In this document: positions 32,393 to 50,112 of the stretch, in pieces
Layout of the letters: the number at the start of each line of letters is the position of its first letter
Position numbering within the stretch: the first letter of the stretch is position 1
From: Helianthus annuus
Taxonomy: Eukaryota; Streptophyta; Magnoliopsida; Asterales; Asteraceae
Direction of reading: 5' to 3'
DNA: 64,000 nt
Assembly (NCBI RefSeq): GCF_002127325.2
Contig: NC_035449.2
Span: forward strand, 80,948,693-81,012,692
Translations under genes and position numbers: made by a program
Notes under the pieces: model-generated
Told to the model about the DNA's origin: nothing
Seen by the model: the letters and a program-made list of their open reading frames with translations, nothing else
Databases searched by the model: none

Positions 32393-35307
32393 GATCGATA
32401 TCAGAGCCATTGGTTATTGTGAACTTGGTTTTAAAAAGGGAAAAGCTTTTTGATAAAACCAGACTATAACCTGTACAGTGCTCAACGATCCACAACGACG
32501 CTTCGCTCCACGTGCAAGACTCGACAAAATAGGTGGTATGATTTATGTTATATTGTCGGTTAGATAGTTCACATTGTGCATTAATTAACGTGATAATTGC
32601 TATTTGAACCTTGTGTGCTTACTCTCTACTGTCGTCCCACACTTACGCACTTTCGCGACACTTTCCTCACTTACGTTACTTCATTGTGAAGATCATGAAC
32701 GGACGCGGAGGACGTATCAACCTAACTCAAGCCCAGTTGACGACTTTGATCAATGAACGAGTTGCTGAGGCACTCGCAGCTGTCCGTGCAGGAGGTATAA
32801 CCTGCCATATCAACCCATCTTAGGACGTTTAGATCCTACCTTCGCAAACCAACCCTCGTGCTTAACCTTGTCTTTTATTCTCGTGCAACAGGTCAGCATG
32901 CTCAGCCTCCTGTGTGCACGTTCTAAACATTCATGGATTGCTGACCTAGTACTTTCAGCGACACAGAAGGAGCTGTAGGTCTTCTTCACTGGTTCGAGAA
33001 GCTTGAGTCTGTTTTTGAGATGTGTGAATGCCCTGAAGATCGTAGGGTGAAATATGCTACTGGAACACTCGAAGGTGCTGCGTTAACCTGGTGGAAAGTA
33101 CAGGTTCAACTGCTAGGGGTGGCGGTTGCTAATGCCACCCCATGGAACGGTTTCAAAGAAATGATTAAAGAAGAGTACTGCAGTCATGACGACATCCACA
33201 AGCTGCAGGTGGAATTTTTCAATTTGAAGATGACGGGGTCTGAGATCGAGGCATACACGAAGAGGTCAAACAAGCTGGCCATCTTGTGTCCTACAATGGT
33301 GGACCCTCCCATCAAACGTATTGTGCTGTACCTCAAGGGTCTTGTACCAGAGATTCAGAGTCACGTAACCTTAGCTAATCTTGGCACCATACAACAAATC
33401 ATCAAGTTGGCTCATCGTCTCACTGATCAGGCAGTTGAGCAGAACAGGCTGCCCAAGCGTATTAGCGCTACTACTTCTGATGCTCCCAATGATAATAAGC
33501 GTAAGTGGGATGGAAATTTGGGCAAGGGTTCTGCTTCAGCTCAATCCCAACAGTGAAAGACAGACGAGTACAGGAGCCCCAGTCAGCAGTCTTCTGGGAA
33601 TCAAGGTCAGGGTGGGTACAAGGGAAATCACCCTAAGTGCACTCGATGTAATTTGCACCACAGCGGGCAGTGCAACAAGGGTCGTTGTCAGAGATGTCAC
33701 AAGCTGGGTCATGAAGCCAAGGATTGCAGGAGCCCACGTCCTGCGAATCAGAATCGCCAACAACAACAACAAGCTCCACAGAACCAGCAACAGCAGGGCA
33801 ATAAAGGATGCTTTCAGTGTGGCGCTGAAGGCCATTTTAAGAGGAACTGCCCTCATCTAAACCAGAATCAGAACAACCAAGGAAACGGGAACCACAATGG
33901 AAACAACAATGGAGGCAACAATGGAGGCAACAACGGAGGTAACAATAATGGCAATGGCACTCGAGGTCGTGCCTTCGTGATTGGTCAGGGTGATGCAAGG
34001 AACTATCCCAATGTTGTGATGGGTAAGTTTCTTCTGGATGACTTCTTTGTTACTGTTTTATTTGATTCGGGTGCCGATACTAGTTATGTGTCCTTAAAAG
34101 TTAGCCAAATGCTTAAGCGCACTCCAACGCTTCTGAACACCAAACACACGGTAGAAATAGCAAACGGTAAAAGTCTTGAAGCCACACACATAGTTAAGGG
34201 TTGTAACCTCGTCCTAGCTGGTTAGACCTTCTCTATCGATCTTATTCCTATCGTTCTGGGTAGTTTTGACGTTATTATTGGGATGGATTGGTTATCTCGT
34301 CAGCAAGCGGAAATTCTTTGCAAGGAGAAGATTGTTCGCATCCCTCGTTCTGGTAAAGAACCCCTCGTAATTCGTGGCGACAAGAGTGGTGCTGTCGTGG
34401 GTATCATCTCTTTCCTTAAAGCCCAGAAAAGGTTACGAAAGGGCCACATTGCTATTCTAGCCCTCGTTTCTAATACATCCTCGGAAGAAAGGAAGATAGA
34501 AGACATACCTATTGTGTGCGACTTTCCTGAGGTATTTCCTGAGGAATTACCTGGTCTTCCGCCTCATCGACAAGTCGAGTTTCAAATCGAGCTAGCTCTT
34601 GGAGCAGCACCCATAGCTCGAGCACCTTATCGTCTAGCTCCATCAGAACTTGAAGAATTGTCCACGCAACTACAAGAACTCTTGGAAAAAGGTTTCATAC
34701 ATCCTAGCTCGTCGCCTTGGGGAGCTCCAGTGTTATTTGTGAAGAAGAAAGACGGTACCTTCAGAATGTGTATTGACTACCACGAACTCAACAAGGTGAC
34801 CGTGAAGAATCGTTATCCTCTTCCATGCATTAACGATTTGTTCGACCAGTTGCAAGGGTCAAGTTATTACTCTAAGATTGATTTGAGATCGGGATACCAT
34901 CAGCTGAGAGTCCGAGAGGAGGACATCTCCAAAACAGCATTCAGAACTCGTTATGGGCATTACGAGTTTCTGGTTATGCCTTTCGGGTTGACGAATGCAC
35001 CTGCGGTTTGCGGTTTTCATGGACCTCATGAACCGAGTGTGCAAACCTTACCTGGATAAATTTGTCATAGTCTTCATCGATGACATCCTGATCTATTCTA
35101 AGAGTCAGGAGGAGCACGAGCAACACCTGAGGCTTATTCTGGAACTTCTTCAAAAAGAGCAGTTGTACGCCAAGTTCTCGAAATGTGACTTCTGGCTTCG
35201 AGAAGTCCATTTTCTAGGCCACGTGGTAAACAAGGATGGAATTCATGTTGATCCATCCAAGGTTGACTCGATCAAGAACTGGCCTGCACCCCGTACACCA
35301 ACAGAAA
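32393..35307 (+). mobile_element. Gypsy chromovirus remnant D2, 5' half
   Basis: Begins at the end of the shared LTR with a PBS-like ATATCAGAGCCATTGG (about 32398-32413). Gag, protease and the first part of RT follow, and it breaks off at 35307 in the same part of RT that D1 retains. About 370 bp of RT (34930-35307) are thus present in both halves. Confidence 0.88.
32695..35307 (+). pseudogene. gag-pol: Gypsy Gag-protease-RT (5' half), disabled
   Basis: The frame starts at ATG 32695 (MNGRGGRINLTQAQL) and shifts once between 32820 and 32970. It then stays in one frame to about 35000. The retrotransposon gag domain (GAALTWWKVQVQ) lies at about 33080-33110. Zinc knuckles follow, one CQRCHKLGHEAKDC and one CFQCGAEGHFKRNC, with a glycine-asparagine repeat (33890-33955) after them. 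The protease motif is LFDSGADTSYVS (near 34065). RT reaches [14 protein letters not shown] at 33554-33556 and TAG at 34223-34225 interrupt it. A 7-bp tandem duplication GCGGTTT near 35004 shifts the frame again. The catalytic RT motif follows this shift, and RNase H and integrase are absent. Confidence 0.9.
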
Positions 35308-35311
35308 CTGA

Positions 35312-36494
35312 TTGTGAGATAGTTATATTATTTTAGGGTAAAATAATGTAACTTAGCGATATAACTTGACAGTTGAATTGTGTGGTATGTAGTAGAAGTA
35401 ATGAGTAAATAAACCGTGTGTAGGATACGTGTTATGCATGAGAAACTGATTGTTATCTGTACCTTATTAGGACGTGCTTGATTTCCTGATTTATTTGAGT
35501 AATTAATCTAACCGAGCAAACCAAGGTGAGTTCACACACTTTCTATAAGGCATGGGATTCCCGGTGGTTTGGGAATGGGTTAAAGAATTAAAACGATACC
35601 TACATATCCTTCTTGGGTAGGATATGTACGGCCATCCTCCTTGGGTAGGATGCCAATATTAATCCTGCGTATTCTCCTAGGGTAGAATACGTACGTTCGT
35701 CCTCCTTGGGTAGGACAACAACCTTAAAACTTACTAGACAAAACTCTATCATGAAGTCCCTCAATTTATATCGACTTAATCCCCGAGGCCAATGGCGAGC
35801 GGGTCATCAGTAAATAGCGCTATTAGGTTTAACAAACCTTACACCGGGCCAGTCGGACGGGCGTGTACTAATAGGCTATGGCAAACTGTCAGTGATGATA
35901 AACACTGATGTAGGGCACAACTTATTTGCGTTAGTAGTCGATATGGTACAGTCTAGTGGTTCACATAGGGAAGCCCCCACTGATCATGGATATGGTTTGG
36001 GTAATAAAGAATGAACTGGTTAATCATACTTTCAAATACGGGGTAACCCCCACGGCAATTACGCCAACGAAAGACAAACCACGTTTTCAGACACAACTTA
36101 AAACTAATCAACCAACCGTGAACTCACTCAACTTTGTTATTGACTCGTTGTCACATGCCTTACAGGTCGTTAAATGCTTATGGAGCTTGCACGAGGAAGG
36201 AGTCGTTGTGGGATACGGACTGTTATGTTCCGTGCTTAATATTTAAATCCTTATGAACTTATTAAACTTACGCTTTGGACTTTAAACTTATGAACTATGG
36301 ACTTATGTTTTGGGTTTCACCTTTAATGCTTCCGCTGTTTAATTTGAACTTAGTTAGCTAGCTTGGTCACCAATTGTATTGTGGTTGATTTTATTTACTT
36401 AATTACGTTGTTCATTATGATTGGTGGCTCGATTCTGGTCGTGTCACGCCTCCAAACGGTGATACTCCGGATGGTGGATTTTGGGGGTGTGACA
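35312..36494 (+). repeat. Truncated Gypsy LTR copy
   Basis: Corresponds to 31210-32392 of the full LTR at a constant offset of 4,102. The first 1.84 kb of the LTR and everything after the RT start of D2 are missing. The junction around 35308-35312 is a few bases of unclear origin. The hairpin array recurs at 35601-35716, with changes in loops and stems that mostly keep pairing. Confidence 0.9.
35601..35716 (+). repeat. Second copy of the four-hairpin array
   Basis: Same layout as 31499-31614. Hairpin 2 reads CATCC/GGATG here, restoring the pair mismatched in the first copy. Hairpin 3 has loop TCCTAGGGTA with an unchanged stem. Confidence 0.82.
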
Positions 36495-39400
36495 TACTTT
36501 CCCTCCCAATCCCTTTTTTCTCTCTGCAGATCTTATCTTCAACAAATATAAACATAGAGAACTCATGCTCTCGATTACACACAAACAAAACAACATAGTC
36601 TCATCTTCTCAATCAGATGACTCACAAACCACCCCTATCCCTTGATGTCCCTACCGGCGAGCACAGGGGAGTCCGATTGGACTCCGGTGACGTTTTCCTC
36701 CGGTCACACACCACTCGCACCATCTCTACCGCCGCCGACAACATAACCGACAAACACCCCCTCTCTGGCGACTTCTTCTGCCTACGACACGCACACCCGG
36801 AATACTCTGCTCTCTCTCTCTCTCGAAAATCCGACCAACAGGAGCCGCAGATCAACAGCGCCGTCATCTACGGCGGCGATGGCGACGTCGATCCTCCTCT
36901 GACGCGTTTCCATCTCTGACAGGTGCGGTAAGTGTCGATCCTCTACCGTTCGAGTAGTTTCATGGTTTTGCACATTTCTGATTTTTGGGGTCCAGTGATG
37001 TTTTTCTGTTTCTGGCCGATGACGATGATGTATTGTTGTTGATGAAGCACGAGATGTGACAGCCATGTTATTAACAGCGACATTCCGGCGTCTTTCGAGT
37101 GAAGATGTTACAGATTCGGGTTATGTTGGTTAGATTCAGCTAGGTTTTGGTTCGAGTTCGATGCAGATGTCGTTCGGGTCAGATCTGGTCCACTGTGGTT
37201 TGGGTCAACATTTCGGGTTTGGTCAAACACGGTCAATGTTCAGTAGGTTCGGTCAACATTCAGTCAGCAGCAAGTTCATGTTTCAGGTCTCGTTTCGGGT
37301 GCAGGTCAACATTAGTCTACGTCGGAAGCGCTCAGATTCAGTTCAATTCCACCGGTCAAACCTCAGTTAACGGCAGTCAACTGAGTCAACACAACGAGTT
37401 GACAGGTCAAACCTGGTCAACACCAATCAAACATCGTTTTGGGTCAGTTTCGCGTTGCAAGAGAACTATGTTGCTCGGATTTTATTTTGGTTCGGTTCGA
37501 GATCGGTCAAACGTGGTCAAACAGTCAACTCAGTTCGGGTCCGGGTCAACGCCGGTCAACAACAGTCCACGAGAGGCCGGTAAAGTTGTTAGCGTAGCGA
37601 GTTAGTTACGTTAGATTTTAGTTATAGATTTCATATTTCGATACGCGACCGAGCTTGAACCGTTTCGAGTAAAATTAGTTACATTTTTTTTATATTCGAC
37701 AAGAATCATATACATATGTTGTTTGCGTTGAGTGTTGTTGAAATTTGACAAATAACGACAACTTGAGTTGTCAGGTTTACTCGAAAAACAGAGGAAACTC
37801 TGTCCGATTTTCTTAAAAATCCGAAATACCAAACATATCTATATTGTATAAGCAACGCCTATCGAAGTATTTTCTCTAAATAAATATAAGGTATATCTAT
37901 ACTTTTGGCGACGTTTTATAAGTTACCAAAACAAAGTTATAACATCTCGACAAAACACGAGCTACTAGTTTACGAAATTCGTATACTTTTATAAAATAAA
38001 TATAATTATTTATATTTATTTTAAATGTCTTTACTCGAAGCATGGCACCTTGCCGTAAGATTCATAACAAACGATATCATTAACCGACTCGATTCAATAA
38101 CAGCGAGCTATATATATAATTATCTAAGCTTTTTATTCGCGATGACTAACACGATTTCGTAAGTATATTTGAATATATACATATAAAATAGATATTCTAA
38201 ATCATTCGAAAACTAAGTCGTTTTCGAGACTTAGATTTATCTCGATGATAAACGAGATCAATTAACCATAGATTGGTCATTCTAAGTCATACTAACAACA
38301 CCTTCATAGAGTCGATTTATTAACGACTCGGTCGAGCTTGGACACGTAGTTTAACTACGTTGTTTTATTAGAAAACTCATAAGTATTCCTTCGTAGGAAT
38401 GTTATAGTTGCACGCTAGCTAATTCATGTTCTTGGAACGACATTATGGAATCACGCTAGGCTAGCTTTGCACAGGAATATCCAGGTGAGTTCATAACCCC
38501 CACTTTTTCCTAGTTTTACGTTTGTACAAATGTTTTCGGGGGTGGAAAGACATGCAAGTTTTGCAAAAGTAAACAATTTTTCGATAAGCGAAAACTCATA
38601 TTTCTAAACCATGTTACGAATGGATTTCAAGGAACTCAAATGGTTCACGAACGATTTATACTAAACATACCGGTTTTACAAAACAATTGCGTATTTACGA
38701 AACGTGCATGATTTTCATGATTAGAGACGAGAATGTCCTAGTTACAATAACGGGACTGGGTTGGTCTGCGTACGCAAAACGAGACAACTCAGTCGGTTCA
38801 TGTCCCCCCTTTTCTTTTCAATGTCTCGGTTTTACAACTCTCGGGGGGAAATACATGTTACTTGGTATGGTTAAGCTACGGAATGAAATAGTGGATCACG
38901 TGCGAATAGGTTGATACTTAAAGTACCATTAATCTTGTTTAAGACCACGGAACAAAGGGGGTAGATCTATCGGGTACCGGGCGAGCCCCACTCACGAGTT
39001 CTTGTGTGACCACATGGAGTTTCCTTTGTTACCCTCGCCGGGTGGACCGGTACTAAATCGCTTACGGGTTGGTGGCTTCCTATGTCGACACACATATTAA
39101 TGTCCTAGCTACACATTAATGATCAACATGTTCCTTGACGCTTTACATACCGGATTTCGATACCTGAACTTTCAAATGTCTTTAAGATTCATTTGACACA
39201 AACTCACAAATACATGGTTTTACAAACATTGGTAACGTTTTCAACTTATGTACAAGTAAGAGGACGAGTTGGTCCTGCTTACAAAGACTATCGTGGGCTA
39301 GACTCACAACTTTCATATATCATACCGAGAAAATGATTTTACTATATTTTCTCAATAACTTTTAAACCCGTTATCAAAAAGACTTGTTTTAAATCTTTTT

Positions 39401-39618
39401 CAAAATAAACTATGAACTCGCTCAACTCTATGTTGAATTTTTTTCATGTTCTTTCTCAGGTTGCATTTTCAAAACTATGGAACAGTTGGAATAGGAGAAC
39501 CCATGGGAATTCGAGTACTTAGCGGCGTTCATTTGTGGAAGTCTTAGCTTATTTGCTTCCGCTGTGCAATGAAGATACCGATCCAGTCACGCCAGCTCTG
39601 ATATTTCAGGGTGTGACA
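36488..39618 (+). repeat. Second, different Gypsy LTR without internal region (solo-LTR-like)
   Basis: Starts TGTGACATAC, sharing its first seven bases with the end of the previous LTR, and ends GGGTGTGACA. It has the same plan: a GGTGAGTTCA site at about 38484, some 1.1 kb before the end, and CT-rich, 5'UTR-like sequence at 36500-36620. The frames at 36617-36919 and 37147-37605 are rich in GGTCAA repeats or low complexity and have no recognised product. No PBS follows. A 5-bp target duplication is not evident, so it may derive from recombination rather than a simple insertion. Confidence 0.7.
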
Positions 39619-40147
39619 GATAAGATGTGGGTATTTGTTAGAGAAGTTTAGGGAGAAAAGATGAAGTAGCAATGAAGCTTTTGAGATGTAGTACAGGAAG
39701 AACTTTTTTAACTATATACTGTGAGTTATATGTGATTTAATAAAATATATTTTATTTGTTGTATACATGTATTTGTAAAGTGATTTGGTCCAACGGGGCT
39801 AAAGTAAATAGGTAACATTCATAACATAACATGTCAGTTTATACACAACTTTTCAGATATTTCAAATCAATCTCTTGTAACAATGAAAAATAATAATAAC
39901 TTGAAATTCTTCAAGAAAACTGTGTTACTAATTTCTAAAAACTAATCGAACAATAAAGTTTATTTTAGGATAATATATAAGTACGATGCTAGAAAAATTG
40001 TACACCAAACATGAACTTTAAAAAAATTGTATAGCAAACATTTATAATAAATTTAATATTATAGTATCATTTGATTTCTAACATGTATCGGTACCGTATC
40101 AATACGGTAATGAACTAATTCAATTCCGACCGAGTTATATCGAATTT
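39619..40147. other. AT-rich intergenic sequence
   Basis: No coding frame, RNA gene or clear repeat is seen. It leads into the Helitron-like terminal hairpin. Confidence 0.6.
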
Positions 40148-40178
40148 CCACCGCAACGCGGTGGGAGACTAGCACTAG
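40148..40178 (+). mobile_element. Helitron-like 3' terminus
   Basis: A perfect 7-bp stem CCACCGC/GCGGTGG with loop AAC (40148-40164) is followed after ten bases by CTAG (40175-40178) and then T. This is the canonical plant Helitron end: hairpin, CTRR, inserted before T. The partner 5' end is not established. The start at 8949 has the right orientation but lies beyond many nested insertions. Confidence 0.6.
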
Positions 40179-40691
40179 TTTATTAATGAATAACAATAGA
40201 TAAATACGTAATATATAAAATTGTTGCATTATCCTCTTTTATTTAATAAAAGCATAACATAAATCCTTTAAATTTTTCTTTTTAATTATTTAGCTGTATA
40301 ATAAAGTAACGCAATTTATTTTTATGGTTGAACTTTATATATTTCATTGTAATAAGTATTGAAATCCCTTGCACGATATAAGGGAAATTCTGTTTTAATT
40401 GATATCAGATTGGTTCATTATGATACCGATATTTGGTATAGCAACTAAAAGAAAAAACCAAAGAAATAAATTCATTAAACATTTATATAAAGAGTTTAAA
40501 CTTTACTATTCCTTACACAAACCAAGAACATGATATCGAAGTGAAGACCATTAATGAGTCTGCGCTCAAACTAATACTTCAAATTTAGCAATATAGCAAA
40601 TGCCTCGTGTGTAGTTTTTCATTTCATATTAGATATAATTCAAGTTGTGTAAATGGTAAACTTTAACTTATGTATCTATTGGTAATTAGCA
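40179..40691. other. AT-rich intergenic sequence
   Basis: No gene or repeat recognised. Confidence 0.55.
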
Positions 40692-40903
40692 CTAGTGGTA
40701 TCTTGGAGGTGAGATAAGGCTTTGAGACCAATAGGTCCTGGATTCGATTCCCACAAGGGGGGTTTTCTCATATTTATTGGATTTCCTCCTGAATTGGTGT
40801 ATAGGCATTATGCCTAGTGGAACTGGATATGACTGGGTGGTTCCGTTGGTGGCACGATAATACTCCAGTGGTCCGTCAGTGATTCAAATTTGCCGTTCAA
40901 AAA
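40692..40903 (+). mobile_element. tRNA-derived SINE
   Basis: A Pol III promoter layout is visible: A-box-like TAGCACTAGTGG at about 40687 and B-box-like GGATTCGATTCCC about 50 bp on. A unique body follows, ending GTTCAAAAAA. AATTAGCA flanks both sides (40684-40691 and 40904-40911). That repeat overlaps the A box, so the exact 5' boundary is uncertain. It lies about 300 bp upstream of the beta-amylase start codon. Confidence 0.65.
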
Positions 40904-41205
40904 AATTAGCAATATTTATCTCTGATATATTAGCCTTTTGAATTGTGTAACTTAAAAATGTATTTCAAAATTGTTATGTTTTTTTCTTTAAATTAAAATT
41001 TCATATTAGTAGTGTTTTCATATGCTTGCATGCGTACAAAAGAGAGGATAGAGGAGCATCAATAATTCTTGACATTCATTGATCTTCATGAAACATCCAC
41101 AACAACTTCCCACAGCCACATAACATAAATTTAATCAAATATCACAAATAAACTAACAAAAAATACAATGTTTTCTTCATATGTTTGAAGATTGGTGGTG
41201 TGACA

Positions 41206-46726
<5,521 letters not shown>

Positions 46727-47132
46727 GAAATTGGATGGAAGGATTGCAGCATTCTGTTTTAACAAGAGTTGTCCAAATTCAAATGGAACTTTAAGAGTAA
46801 ATATGGCATCTTTTGTTCACTCTTTTGATTCTATTTGTATAATATTAACAAAACATTAAACTCTATAATAACATTTTAATATCTTGATCAGGTTTGTATG
46901 TATGTAATGAAAAACATATAAAAATGTACCCGGTAAGCCAGCAACCACAGCAGAGAGGGTAGAGGTAGACGTCATGTTCGTCAGATTGGTCGAGTTCCCG
47001 TTTAAGGTGTAGAGTTAGGATGGTGATTATTTGTTCTTCGAGAAAACATATTTGGGAGAGAGACGGGGAGGACGAATTTGTTAAGTGATGATGTTAATTA
47101 TAAGAGTCAACTCTTTATCTCTTTATATCTTA
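46727..47132. other. Beta-amylase 3' flank
   Basis: AT-rich sequence with several AATAAT/AATAAC-like candidates for polyadenylation around 46836-46880. No other gene seen. Confidence 0.5.
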
Positions 47133-49889
47133 TCTACTACTTCTAATAAAGCAAAACCAACTTATGCCACATGGCATATTCTTATCCCTCCTGAGCAATT
47201 TTGAGCGGCAATTTGTTTTCTCTTCTTTTTCCTTTACAAGCGGCTTCTCAAACACGCTTTTCATCAGTATTATTCAAAAACCCTAATTATCATATAGGTG
47301 ATTCTCTGGCGATTTCATACTTCTTCAATTGTCTCAAACACAAAAACTCTAATCTAGGTACCTTTATCATCTTCAACTTGCTTTCAGATCTTGAAGATCC
47401 ATCCAATTCCTATGATAAATGGACGCTGGATATATATAGAGATGCAAAATTTAAAGAGAGAAAGGGTTCGACAAATCATGTTAGAAAGATACCGATGATT
47501 TTCTGACGGACCACCGGCGACCTATCTGATGAAATGGCAGGTAAGGTTGCACCTCCTAGTGTCTCATATTTCTCTTGAAATTGATAAACCCTAAATCGAT
47601 ACCCATATCATAGAAGTTGAGCCCTAAATCTATCTTCTTAAATCGATGAACCAGGAATTAATAATAGGCTTTAACTGGTTTGATCTTCATAGATTTCAAA
47701 GTTTTTTTCTTTCCGGTATCTTTTGAAATTTCCAACTAAAAGATTTGTTCTTGAATGTTATTGGTTGAAGAATATAAATGAAATACGATGTTTGATTCTT
47801 GATGTTTATTTGGATGATCATATCTATTGATTCCTTAATTTTGATTGTACGGTTTATTTCCATCCCACCATGTTATTCATCAGTGATTTTGGGTGTTCAT
47901 TCTCTACTGATGGTTGTTATGGTTGATTATAGTTTGGGTCTTCTTTTTCGTGAGGAATTTGTAGAGCTATGTGATTATGATGATATGTGTGGTTAAAGTT
48001 TTTAGAGATGTCTGGATGGAAGTGTAAAGTTATGTGATTATGAATGTGATTACCACAGGAACTGGTGGCGTGTGACAGATTGCTGCCATTAATGAAGCCT
48101 GAGGATGGAAGGACATGACCACTGTGGAGGAAATGGATCTGGTAGTTCACATAGGTCTCAAGGGATGGAAATTCCTATATCTTGGTGACCTTCATGTTAG
48201 TCATTTTTGTTAATCTACTCATAATCAAAATCTAAAATACATTTGTGAGGCATTGAATTGCTGGAATTCTGATCCCCTGTTAGGTTTTAATGTTCTTAGG
48301 GTTTCTTATTCGCAATTGGCAATTGTTGTAGAAGAAACACCCTAATCTCAATCCATTCCGCGTAGATGTTTGCTTTGAATCTGTTTGTCATTGTTTCTGT
48401 TGAGATGATAGGATTTTAAATGTAAATGATGTCGTATTTTTAAAAATCACTTTCATTTGCCATTGAATGTTGTGAAAGGGCAGGTATAATTTGTAATCTA
48501 TTTTCTACAGAGACTATAGGGATTTTCTCCAGCAGCTTTAGGGAAAGTCTTTAGTTGAGGATCAGCATAAAACTGGGTCATGGAGGTTGTTGAAGGAACT
48601 TTCAATAGCAGGTGATTTGTTCTGTACATGTTTAAAAAAACTGTATTTTAATATATTTGTTACAATATAACATGACTTAATATAATAAATTCTTAATAAT
48701 CCACAAAGGGTAAGTTTAGTTAAACATTTTACTTAAAATTATATATATAACTAATGTAATTCAATGTTATGATATTATTTGTCGAAAAATATTGATAGGT
48801 TGTTGTAATTCAGTTCCTTATTACATCTTAAGCTTTAATTAGAGAAAAAATGTGATCATAATTTGTTGGTTTTCAGGTTTAGGGTCAAACCGAATTAAAT
48901 GATACTGAAGCAAGTGTTTTTCGTTCCGCTATAGAGGAAACAATTCTAGCAGAACACGGCTTTACCTGGTAGACTTTGAAAGAAAAGCTAAACCCTACCC
49001 CTTTAATGATAATTTTTGGCAAGTCAGTCTAACTTATGGTTAGCATTAGACTTACCAATCTGATGCACCCCTTAAAATGGCAACATTTTAGCCTCCAACA
49101 ATAAGGAAGCTCTTCGGTTGCCCTTTATATACATAGTTTGCAATTACAAATTTACAATCACACCAACCAATTCCCGTCAATAACGTTATTTTTACCATCG
49201 TTTCTTGGTTTTCAATTAGAAGTTATATTGATGCTTTGAAGATTAGCATGTGCTTAAAAGCCTTAATTTGGAATGAATCCGAATTACAATGCTGGAACGT
49301 GTTGAGATGCCGGAATGTATGACTGTTCTAACCCTTTATTATGCAGCCCTTCCAGCTACAGAAATCCAAATATCTTAACATAAATGCATGATCTTCCGTT
49401 TAACGCTTGATCTATAGATATAAGCAATTAATCTGGATATTTAACAATAATATATGAAAAAAATTGTCTTTAATTTGCAGTGAAGCTGTGTCATGATATT
49501 GTTAAATGAAATATGCTTGAACAAGTCTAGAGTTTCAACTATCACATGTATTTGCATTTGGGGTAGTTTAGTCTTTTTGCTTATATTTATCATTGATCTT
49601 GAGTATTTTTTTTCAAGTTATATTGAAGAAAATAATATAGTTTTGAGTAAAAGAAGTTTATTTTTAGTTGAATTGTTACCATTTGAACTGACACTACAGG
49701 CTTATCCTAATTTTAACTTCAATTTACTCAATTTCTTCAATTAACTCATTTTTTCAAAAAATCACAAAGTGGGTTGAATTGTTGGAGTTCTTGGTCTCTT
49801 ACGGCATTGTAGGCTTACCCTATTTTTATCTTCAATATCATTGATCGCGTTTGAACTAACTTTTTTTCTCAATGCTCTATGGTGAATAG

Positions 49890-50073
49890 GTAGCTGAGAC
49901 ACAATAGGAGAGTGCTGAAGAAATTGAAACAACTGCATGCTATAGATACCCCACTACGTCTAAAACGCAAGGTGGTTTTAAACTTACAATGGCTGAGGGT
50001 GAATATACTGACTCTTGGATCATAGTAATGCTTGGTGATAATGGCATTGGGAAGACAACGTTTATGCATATGC
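49890..50073 (+). pseudogene. ABCE1/RLI (RNase L inhibitor) gene fragment
   Basis: After an acceptor (GGTGAATAG) the frame reads VAETQ, stop, ESAEEIETTACYRYP, then KTQGGFKL, EGEYTDSWIIVML and a P-loop GDNGIGKTTF. This order is specific to ABCE1, the ribosome-recycling ATPase, at the start of its second nucleotide-binding domain. The TAG at 49905-49907 and the abrupt end about 20 bases before the second Helitron-like start make it a dead fragment. Confidence 0.8.
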
Positions 50074-50092
50074 TGATGAGACAATATTTGTA

Positions 50093-50112
50093 TCTATACA
50101 TATTAATAAAGC
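50093..50112 (+). mobile_element. Second Helitron-like 5' terminus
   Basis: TCTATACATATTAATAAAGC after A. About 40 bp resemble the start at 47133, then the two diverge. It cuts off the ABCE1 fragment, which suggests this element inserted into the earlier one. Confidence 0.4.

Noticed and set aside
36617..37605. Frames of 100-152 codons at 36617-36919 and 37147-37605
   Set aside because: Composition follows GGTCAA-like DNA repeats and CT-rich leader sequence of a Gypsy LTR. No recognisable protein.
47201..47506. 101-codon frame as a host gene
   Set aside because: No recognisable domain, start codon position unsupported, and it sits at the start of a probable Helitron-derived segment.
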